Positions 27,152 through 33,951 of a stretch of DNA of 64,000 nucleotides are shown piece after piece. Within the stretch, counting starts at the first letter, position 1, and every line of letters starts with the position of its first letter. The DNA is from CAYZWU01 sp964482235 (GTDB lineage: Bacteria; Planctomycetota; B15-G4; CAYZWU01), in contig CAYZWU010000019.1 in the NCBI GenBank assembly GCA_964482235.1, positions 26,826 to 90,825 of the forward strand, read 5' to 3'. The notes under the pieces are model-generated. The model ran no database searches, was not told the origin of the DNA, and saw only the letters and a list, made by a program, of their open reading frames with translations. The position numbers were made by a program, and so were the translations under genes.

Positions 27152-28297
27152 TCAAGTGCTGCCAAGAGTGTCGAGCATCTTGAGAATCGGCAGAAAGAGA
27201 GCCAGGACGATGAAGCCGACGACAAGAGCGAGAAAGATGATGATCGACGGCTCGATGAGCTTGAACAGGGTCGAGACCCTGAGGTCGACCTCGGTGTCAT
27301 AGGTGTCGGCGATCTTGAGGAGCATCTGATCGAGGGTACCGGTGGCTTCCCCCACGTCGATCATGTTCACCACGAGATCGTCGAAAAGACCGCTCTCGCC
27401 AAGGGGCGGAGCGATGCTCTCACCCTCGCGGATGCTGTCGTGCACGTCCCCCACGGCCTTTTCCAGCACGGCGTTGACGATCGATTCCTTGACGATGGCC
27501 AGGCCCTCGAGAATCGGGACGCCGCTCCGGAGGAGCGTTCCCAGGGTTCGAGCGAATCTCGAGATGATGGCCTTCTGGTTCATGTCGCCGAAGACGGGGA
27601 CCTTCAGGACAAGGCTGTCTCTCCTGTACCGGAACGCGGCACTCCGCAATCCCCACTTGTAGAGGGTGAAGAAGAGGGCGGGGATGCCGAAGTAGAGGTA
27701 CCACTTGGTGACGAAGGACGAGCTGAATCCGATCAGCATGTTGGTGAGCGGAGGCAGCTCCTGATCGAAGCTCTCGAAGATGTCGTTGAACTTCGGAACG
27801 ATCACGAGCATGATGAAAACCAGGATCCCCACGGCGAAGAACATCACGAGCACGGGATAGGTCAAGGCCTCCTTGATGCGGCTCCTGATGTTCTCCGATT
27901 TCTCCATGAACTCGGCAAGGCGCGTCAGGATCTGATCGAGCACGCCGCCCGCCTCGCCGGCGCGCACCATGTTGGTGTATAGGCGGTCGAAGACCTGGGG
28001 ATGCTTGCCGAAGGCCTCGGAGAGGGCGCTGCCGCCCTCGACGTCCTCGGTCACGGCAAGGAGGACGTCCTTGAACGGTCCGGGCCTGACCTGGCCTTCC
28101 AGGATCTTGAGGGAGCGCACCAGAGGGAGGCCGGCATTCTGAAGCGTGGCCAGCTGAACGGTGAACTGCATCAGTGCTTTCCGGGACACGGACTTCCGAA
28201 GCTGGGACAGCAGGGATCTGCGGGGTTCGGCCTCCTTGGCCTGAGCCGCGATCGGCTTGGCGACGGGTTTCGGTTTCTTCGCTTTTTGAAGCGGCAT
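27152..28297 (-). CDS. pilC: Type II secretion/type IV pilus inner-membrane platform protein (PilC/GspF)
   Basis: A 381-aa polytopic protein of the GspF/PilC family, the inner-membrane platform on which PilB and PilT ATPases act. The N-terminal ~60 residues are basic and soluble. Two GspF repeats follow: FTVQLATLQNAGLPLVRSL...MVRAGEAGGVLDQ and ISRFARTLGTLLRSGVPILEGL...MIDVGEATGTLDQ. Each ends in hydrophobic segments (VLVMFFAVGILVFIMLVIVP and the C-terminal IIIFLALVVGFIVLALFLPI). It lies 85 nt after the second PilB-like ATPase and overlaps the kinase gene. Gene symbol by family; T2SS versus T4P cannot be settled without the pilins. Confidence 0.92.
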   Translation of the reverse strand: MPLQKAKKPKPVAKPIAAQAKEAEPRRSLLSQLRKSVSRKALMQFTVQLATLQNAGLPLVRSLKILEGQVRPGPFKDVLLAVTEDVEGGSALSEAFGKHPQVFDRLYTNMVRAGEAGGVLDQILTRLAEFMEKSENIRSRIKEALTYPVLVMFFAVGILVFIMLVIVPKFNDIFESFDQELPPLTNMLIGFSSSFVTKWYLYFGIPALFFTLYKWGLRSAAFRYRRDSLVLKVPVFGDMNQKAIISRFARTLGTLLRSGVPILEGLAIVKESIVNAVLEKAVGDVHDSIREGESIAPPLGESGLFDDLVVNMIDVGEATGTLDQMLLKIADTYDTEVDLRVSTLFKLIEPSIIIFLALVVGFIVLALFLPILKMLDTLGST

Positions 28298-28382
28298 GCT
28301 GCTCTATCTGCTCCTTGTTCAATCTTTCCTTGCGGCCCGGGCCGGCCTTTCCGCCCGGCTCCCGTATCTTCCCGATCCGGCG

Positions 28383-30095
28383 TCATCCGCTCATCAGCGT
28401 CTCCCGGATCACCTCCTCCACACTGGTCAGGCCGTCGTACACGGCCAGAAGCCCGCTCTCGCGCAGTCCCCGCATCCCCTCCTCGACGGCCGTCTCCCGG
28501 ACGTGCCTGCCCGAAGCCTGGGTCAGGATCAGCTGCTTGATCCGCTCGCTGACAGGCATGATCTCGAAGATGGCCATTCTTCCCTTGTAGCCCGAATAGT
28601 TGCAGCCCTCGCACCCCTTGCCGTAGGCGAACTTCTTGCCGACGATCTCCTTGCGAGCCAGGTTGAGCTCCTGGAGCACCCGGTCGTCAGGCTCGTAGTA
28701 CTCCTTGCAGTCCCGGCAGATCCTCCGGACCAGCCGCTGCGCTATCACGGCCTCCAGCGTGGACGTCATGAGAAAGGGCTCCACGCCGATGTCGATCATC
28801 CGCGTCAGCGTCGACGGCGCGTCGTTGGTGTGCAGGGTGGAGAAGACGAGGTGCCCGGTGAGCGACGCCTCCACCGCGATCCGCGCCGTCTCCTGGTCGC
28901 GGATCTCGCCCACCAGGATGATGTCGGGATCCTGACGGAGAATGGTTCGCAGCACGCGCTCGTACGTGACGTTGATCTCGTCGTTGATCGGGATCTGGAC
29001 GATCCCGGCGATGTCGTACTCGACAGGATCCTCGGTGGTGATGATCTTGACGCCTTCCTGGTTGAGCTCGCAGAGCACCGAGTAGAGCGATGTCGTCTTG
29101 CCCGAGCCCGTCGGCCCGGTGACGAGAACGATGCCGTGCGGCTTGGAGACGATCGAGCGGACCAGGCCGATCTCGTCCTCCCTGAGGCCGATCTTCTCCA
29201 GGTCGAGGGCCACGACGCTCCTGTCCAGCACACGCATGACGCACGACTCGCCGAATATGGTGGGCAGGGTCGAGACGCGGAGATCCACCGGGTTGCCCCC
29301 GATGGACAGCTCGATGCGGCCGTCCTGGGGAAGCCGCGTCTCGGCGATGTCGAGGTTGGACATCACCTTCACGCGGGAGACGAGAGGCACCGCCAGGGAG
29401 GGAGGAGGCGACTCCATCTCGTAGAGAACGCCGTCCACACGATAGCGCACCCTGAAGCTCCCCTCGAAGGGCTCGAGGTGGATGTCTGAAGCCTTGTCGC
29501 GGATGGCCTGAAAGAGAATGTAGTTGAGAAGCTTGACCACCGGGCCGGCGTGGGCCATGGCTTCCGTGTCGTTCAGGTCGAGCTTGCCGGTCGCGTCCGA
29601 GGACCGGAACTCGTCCACGATCGATCCCATGTCCTGGCCCGCCGCCGCTCCGTAATGTCTGGAAATGGCGGCATCTATCGCCTTCTCGTCGCCGATCACG
29701 CCGCGGATCCTGGAGTTCACCATGAACTCCAGGTCGTCGAGCATGTTGACGTTGAGGGGATCGGCCAGGGCCACGGTGAGCACATCCTTCTCGAACCGGA
29801 CCGGCATCACCCGGAAAAGCGTCGCCGTGGAGGCATCGATCCTGGTGATCACGCTCTCGGGAATGGTCTGCTTCTCCAGGTCGACGAACTCCATGCCGCT
29901 CTGGAGCCCGAGCGCCCTGGCCAGATGGCTCGCGTCGATGTGGCCCAGCGAGACGAGGATGTCTCCGATCAGCCCCCCCTGGCGCCGCTGTGTCTCGAGG
30001 GCCTCCTGGATATCGCCTTCCGTGACGACCCCCATCTCCTTGAGGATCTGCCCCAGAAGGTTGCGCTTGCCCTGGCCCGACGCCTGCTCCGCCAT
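28383..30095 (-). CDS. PilB/GspE-family assembly ATPase (copy 2)
   Basis: A 570-aa hexameric secretion ATPase. The N-terminal MshEN domain (~15-150) carries GQILKEMGVVTEGDIQEAL, a fold known in relatives to bind c-di-GMP. Then come the core domain with Walker A GPTGSGKTTSLYSVL, the Asp box and Walker B (DPDIILVGEIRDQET), the His box (TGHLVFSTLHTNDAPSTLTR) and a tetracysteine zinc motif CRDCKEYY...CEGCNYSG typical of extension ATPases. It powers pilin polymerisation. ATG 30095 sits directly after the pilT stop with GGGGGAGG in between, showing tight coupling. It is a paralogue of the gene at 31207, with about the same architecture. Confidence 0.92.
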   Translation of the reverse strand: MAEQASGQGKRNLLGQILKEMGVVTEGDIQEALETQRRQGGLIGDILVSLGHIDASHLARALGLQSGMEFVDLEKQTIPESVITRIDASTATLFRVMPVRFEKDVLTVALADPLNVNMLDDLEFMVNSRIRGVIGDEKAIDAAISRHYGAAAGQDMGSIVDEFRSSDATGKLDLNDTEAMAHAGPVVKLLNYILFQAIRDKASDIHLEPFEGSFRVRYRVDGVLYEMESPPPSLAVPLVSRVKVMSNLDIAETRLPQDGRIELSIGGNPVDLRVSTLPTIFGESCVMRVLDRSVVALDLEKIGLREDEIGLVRSIVSKPHGIVLVTGPTGSGKTTSLYSVLCELNQEGVKIITTEDPVEYDIAGIVQIPINDEINVTYERVLRTILRQDPDIILVGEIRDQETARIAVEASLTGHLVFSTLHTNDAPSTLTRMIDIGVEPFLMTSTLEAVIAQRLVRRICRDCKEYYEPDDRVLQELNLARKEIVGKKFAYGKGCEGCNYSGYKGRMAIFEIMPVSERIKQLILTQASGRHVRETAVEEGMRGLRESGLLAVYDGLTSVEEVIRETLMSG

Positions 30096-30096
30096 C

Positions 30097-31164
30097 TCAG
30101 GCCTCCCCCATGTAGCCGACCTTCGATTCCAGCTCAGCCGGATTCTGGGCGAAGGCCACGGCATCGGATACCGAGATCTTACCCTCCTTCACCAGGGAGA
30201 CGATGAAGTCGTCGAGCAAGATCATGCCGTACTTGCGCGACGTCTGGATGGCCGAGGCGATCTTGAAGGTCTCGCACTTCCTGATGTGGTTGCCGATCGC
30301 CGGCGTCTTGGTCATCACCTCGAACGCGGCGATCACGCCCGTCCCGTCGATCCGGGGGATGAGAACCTGCGAGATGACCGCTTCGACGGAGTAGGAGATC
30401 TGCGAGCGGATGTAGTCCTGGAAATCGGGCGAGAAGGAGTCGATGATCCTGTCCACCGTTCGGGATGAACCGGTGGTATGCAGCGTTCCGAGGACGAGAT
30501 GCCCCGTTTCCGCGGCGCGCAGCGCGGTGGAGATGGTCTCGTTGTCGCGCATCTCGCCGACGAGGATCACATCGGGATCCTGCCGGAGTGCGGCCCGGAG
30601 GGCATCGGGAAAGCTGGTCGCGTCGTCGCCGATCTCGCGCTGCGTGATCACCGAACTCTTGTGTTCATGATAATACTCGATCGGATCCTCGATCGTGATG
30701 ATATGCCGGTCCATCTCCGAGTTGATCACGTCGATCATCGCGGCCAGCGTGGTGGTCTTGCCCGAGCCGGTCGGTCCGGTCACGAGGATCAGGCCTCTCT
30801 TCTTGGCCAGGATCTTCTTCAGCGAGGCGGGAAGCCCGATCTCCTCGACGGACATGATCCGCGACGGGATGAGCCTCAGCGCCACGGCCTCCTGCTGCTT
30901 CTGACGGTAGATCGAGATGCGGAAGCGGGCCTTGTCGCCGTAGGAGTAACCGAAATCGGAGCTACCCGAGCTTTCCATCTCGCGAAGGTTCTTTTCGGGC
31001 GCCAGGAACCGGACGGCCTTCTTGACGTCTTCAGGCCCAAGGATATCGCCTTCGATCGGTTTGAGGCGGCCGTGAAGCCTCAGCATGGGAGGCAGTCCCA
31101 CCGTCAGGTGGAGATCCGATGCATTCAGCGTCACGACCGTGTCGAGAAGGCTGTCGCAATTCAA
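30097..31164 (-). CDS. pilT: Twitching motility retraction ATPase PilT
   Basis: A 355-aa hexameric ATPase that depolymerises type IV pili. The N-terminal PAS-like PilT domain starts ASDLHLTVGLPPMLRLHGRL. Walker A is GPTGSGKTTTLAAM, the Asp box HIITIEDPIEY, Walker B DPDVILVGEMRDNET, and the His box TGHLVLGTLHTTGSSRTVDR. It lacks the tetracysteine motif of PilB, as expected for PilT. The C-terminal helix contains KYGMILLDDFIVSLVKEG. TTG start. Its presence favours a retractile type IV pilus over a pure type II secretion system. It lies 42 nt after the first PilB-like ATPase gene. Confidence 0.93.
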   Translation of the reverse strand: MNCDSLLDTVVTLNASDLHLTVGLPPMLRLHGRLKPIEGDILGPEDVKKAVRFLAPEKNLREMESSGSSDFGYSYGDKARFRISIYRQKQQEAVALRLIPSRIMSVEEIGLPASLKKILAKKRGLILVTGPTGSGKTTTLAAMIDVINSEMDRHIITIEDPIEYYHEHKSSVITQREIGDDATSFPDALRAALRQDPDVILVGEMRDNETISTALRAAETGHLVLGTLHTTGSSRTVDRIIDSFSPDFQDYIRSQISYSVEAVISQVLIPRIDGTGVIAAFEVMTKTPAIGNHIRKCETFKIASAIQTSRKYGMILLDDFIVSLVKEGKISVSDAVAFAQNPAELESKVGYMGEA

Positions 31165-31206
31165 AAGTCACTTCCTTTCCGCCGCCAACGCGGCAGCCGC
31201 TCACCG

Positions 31207-32856
31207 CTACTCGTCCGCCTGCACGGCGCGCAGCACCTCCATCGGCGAGGTGATGCCGCTCAGGACCTTGCGGGTCGCGTCGTGCGCCAGGGACGACATC
31301 ATCCCCGACGCCAGGGCCTGCTTCCGGATCATCATGGTGGGCTCCACCTTGAAGGTCATGTCGCGCAGCGTCCAGTCGAGCTCCATCAGCTCGAAGATGC
31401 CCATCCTTCCCAGATAGCCGGTTCCCTGGCAGTCGGCACAGCCGTTCGGGCGGTAGATGGTGGTCCGTTCCGCATCCTCGGCGCGGACCCCGGCGGCGGC
31501 AAGCTCGCTCGACTCGGGGCTGTAGGCCTGCCTGCACTTGGTGCACAGCTTTCGGACAAGCCTCTGGGCCATGACGGCCTGGATCGACGACGATACGAGA
31601 AACGGCTTCACACCCATGTCGATCAACCGCGTCAGCGCCGATGGGGCGTCGTTCGTGTGGAGGGTGGAGAAGACCAGATGCCCGGTCAGGGCGGCCTGGA
31701 TCGCGATCTCGGCCGTCTCGCGGTCGCGGATCTCGCCCACCAGGATGATGTTCGGCGCCTGGCGGAGCATGGCTCTGAGGATGCGGGCGAAGTCGAGCCC
31801 GATCTTGTGGCGGATCTGCACCTGGTTGATCCCCTGCAGGTGGTACTCCACCGGATCCTCGGCCGTGATCACCTTCACGTCCGACCGGTTGAGCTCGCGA
31901 AGGGCGGCGTAGAGTGTTGTCGTCTTTCCGGAACCCGTCGGGCCGGTGACGAGAAAGATTCCGTTCGGCCTTTTGATGATGCCCTGGAAGCGTTCGTAGT
32001 CCTTCTCGTGAAAGCCGAGCTCCTCGAGGGAGACGAGGGCCGTCTCCTTGTCGAGCAGGCGCATCACCATGCTCTCGCCCCAGTTCGACGGGAGGATCGA
32101 CACGCGGATGTCGATCGGCTTCTTCTTGACCTTGACGTTGATGCGGCCGTCCTGCGGTTTGCGCTTCTCGGCGATGTCCATGCCGGCCATGATCTTGAGG
32201 CGCGAGATCAGGGGGCCGTGGAGGTGAAGGGGATGCGATCCCGTCTCGTGCAGGACTCCGTCCACGCGGAACCGGATGCGGATCCGATCGGCCTGCGGTT
32301 CGATATGGATGTCGCTGGAGCGCTGCTCGATGGCCGACTCGACCATCTTGGAGACGAGGCGGATGATGGGAGCATCGTCCACGTCGCCCACACTGCTCGC
32401 CGCCTCCCTGGCCATGGACGAGGCGGTATCCTCTCCCGTCTGCTGGCGGATCGCCCTGTCGAGGGCCGTGGCTCCCACGAGGACGGGGACGAGCTCCATG
32501 TCCAGAACGAACCTGAGCTCGTCGAGCTGGAAGACCTTGGCGGGATCGTCCACGGCAACGGCAAGCTTCTTGCCCTTCATGGCAACGGGCAGGATCCCGA
32601 ACTTCTCCATCACGTCGAGGGGGACCTTTTCCAGGACCTCCGGGGAGATCTTCTTCCTCGCCACGTCCATGTAGGGGATGTGGTGATGGCGGGCCGTGGC
32701 GCGGGCCAGATCCTCCTCCCCCACGAAACCGAGCTCCAGGAGGGCGAGGCCCAGGTCCAGGGATTTCCCCCGTTGATGGTTCAGGGCCTTGGACAGCTGC
32801 TCCTGGGAAATGAGGCCCTCTTCCACAAGGATGTCGCCGATTCGTTTGTCTGTCAT
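31207..32856 (-). CDS. PilB/GspE-family assembly ATPase (copy 1)
   Basis: A 549-aa extension ATPase, first gene of the pilus operon. The MshEN domain is at ~1-150 (DILVEEGLISQEQLSKAL). Walker A is GPTGSGKTTTLYAALRE, Walker B region APNIILVGEIRDRET, His box TGHLVFSTLHTNDAPSALTR, and the zinc tetracysteine is CTKCRQAYS...CADCQGTG. The C-terminal ~45 residues, beyond the LGRMGIFELM block, are ordinary for the family. ATG with CACAGGAAAG upstream, transcribed from the promoter at 32931-32960. Having two such ATPases around pilT suggests two extension motors or two systems sharing PilC; sequence alone cannot say which is PilB proper. Confidence 0.92.
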   Translation of the reverse strand: MTDKRIGDILVEEGLISQEQLSKALNHQRGKSLDLGLALLELGFVGEEDLARATARHHHIPYMDVARKKISPEVLEKVPLDVMEKFGILPVAMKGKKLAVAVDDPAKVFQLDELRFVLDMELVPVLVGATALDRAIRQQTGEDTASSMAREAASSVGDVDDAPIIRLVSKMVESAIEQRSSDIHIEPQADRIRIRFRVDGVLHETGSHPLHLHGPLISRLKIMAGMDIAEKRKPQDGRINVKVKKKPIDIRVSILPSNWGESMVMRLLDKETALVSLEELGFHEKDYERFQGIIKRPNGIFLVTGPTGSGKTTTLYAALRELNRSDVKVITAEDPVEYHLQGINQVQIRHKIGLDFARILRAMLRQAPNIILVGEIRDRETAEIAIQAALTGHLVFSTLHTNDAPSALTRLIDMGVKPFLVSSSIQAVMAQRLVRKLCTKCRQAYSPESSELAAAGVRAEDAERTTIYRPNGCADCQGTGYLGRMGIFELMELDWTLRDMTFKVEPTMMIRKQALASGMMSSLAHDATRKVLSGITSPMEVLRAVQADE

Positions 32857-32930
32857 CTTTCCTGTGAAAATATATAAGAAGGCAAACCAGGTAACGGAAG
32901 AGCCCGCTCCTGCCGAATGATTCTCAACGG

Positions 32931-32960
32931 ATTATCATGAAAGTGGACCGCGCCTGTCAA
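32931..32960 (-). promoter_or_regulatory. Promoter of pilus operon
   Basis: Minus strand TTGACA (32955-32960), 18-nt spacer, GATAAT (32931-32936), with a ~68-nt leader to the ATPase start at 32856. The -35 lies inside one arm of the 11-bp inverted repeat at 32952-33017. Confidence 0.6.
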
Positions 32961-33017
32961 CAGCGTCTATCCCGGCGGACCTGCGGCCGCCGGCGCGACG
33001 CGGCTTTGTTGACAGGC
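32952..33017. repeat. 11-bp inverted repeat overlapping two divergent -35 boxes
   Basis: GCCTGTCAACA (32952-32962) and TGTTGACAGGC (33007-33017) are perfect inverted copies, 44 nt apart. Each includes TTGACA of one of the divergent promoters. The symmetry beyond the hexamer (5 extra bases each side) suggests a regulator-binding site rather than chance. Confidence 0.6.
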
Positions 33018-33037
33018 CGATGCCGCGGCCGTACACT
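33009..33037 (+). promoter_or_regulatory. Promoter of lipoprotein gene 33085
   Basis: TTGACA (33009-33014), 17-nt spacer, TACACT (33032-33037), about 45 nt upstream of the GTG start at 33085. Confidence 0.6.
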
Positions 33038-33084
33038 GCCGACTCTTGCCCTGCTCCGGAATGGTTGAGATCAGGAGAGTAGCC

Positions 33085-33705
33085 GTGTCCGATTCGATCC
33101 GCACTCTTGTCGTCGTCCTCGCCGCGCTGGCGATGTCCGCCTGCTGCACGGAACCCGTCGTCCCCGACTTCACCACTCCGATGGCGACGCTCTCCACGTT
33201 CCAGGGGGCTTATCGCAACGATCTGCCCGAACTGGAATACGAGTGCTTCGGCCTCGACTTGAAGAGCCGGATCGGGAGCCTCGACCTCGACCGGTACATC
33301 CTCTGGCGCGACGAGGCGCTTCAGGAGAATCCCTATCTGAACGTCGTCCTCAACTTCAAGGATCTGGTCGACAACGTCTCGGAGCCGGAATACGGGCCTC
33401 ACGGCCGCACGGCCAAGCTCTTTCTCAACCTCCTCTCGAAGGAGATCCAGCTCTATTTCATCCGCGAAACCTTTTTCAGGCTCGAGTTCGAGGAAGGGCT
33501 GCGCCCCGTGGAATGCCGGACAGCCCCCCTTCATCCCGGCCTGATCGAAGTGTCCGGCCGGACGATCCGGCTCGAGGTGGCCGACCTTCCGCCGCGCTGG
33601 ATCCGGCAGCTTCCGAAGAGCCGGAAGCTCGTGGTGGAGGAATGCTGGAAATTCGACGGATTCCTCTTCCCCGGCGAGGACGGCGGGACCGCCCCCATCG
33701 ATTAG
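33085..33705 (+). CDS. Putative lipoprotein of unknown function
   Basis: A 206-aa protein. The GTG at 33085 is chosen because AGGAGAGTAGCC precedes it and it opens a lipoprotein signal (SDSIRTLVVVLAALAMSACC, lipid Cys at 20). The mature part is mixed alpha/beta with no cysteine pairs or catalytic motifs that I recognise. The sequence 'TPMATLSTFQGAYRNDLPEL' followed by 'CFGLDLKSRIGSLDL' recalls small envelope lipoproteins that begin with a 'TP..T...F..A....D...' helix, a pattern seen in many uncultured-lineage genomes without assigned function. It is divergent from the pilus operon and shares the inverted-repeat promoter region, so co-regulation with pili is possible. Confidence 0.72.
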   Translation: MSDSIRTLVVVLAALAMSACCTEPVVPDFTTPMATLSTFQGAYRNDLPELEYECFGLDLKSRIGSLDLDRYILWRDEALQENPYLNVVLNFKDLVDNVSEPEYGPHGRTAKLFLNLLSKEIQLYFIRETFFRLEFEEGLRPVECRTAPLHPGLIEVSGRTIRLEVADLPPRWIRQLPKSRKLVVEECWKFDGFLFPGEDGGTAPID

Positions 33706-33745
33706 AATTGTCATTCCAATAATATTTTCATTCCGAATTAATGTC

Positions 33746-33774
33746 TTGCTGGATGCATGCAGGCCGCTTATGTT
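33746..33774 (+). promoter_or_regulatory. Possible promoter of ppdK
   Basis: TTGCTG (33746-33751), 17-nt spacer, TATGTT (33769-33774) in the AT-rich part of the 246-bp gap before ppdK. The leader would be ~170 nt; rated low because the -35 matches only 3/6. Confidence 0.4.
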
Positions 33775-33951
33775 AAGTCTCGATTTTTTCTGATTTACTC
33801 ACGTCGAAGCGTCTGTCAACCAGGCGGGACGTCGACAAGACAGCGGTGATCAACGGTAAAGCAGTCCCTATTCCGGATGCCCGGGGGGAGGGAAGCATCT
33901 CCCTGCCCGGCTGCCGGAACTGCATGGATACGAGCTATCTGGAGGAGAAAG

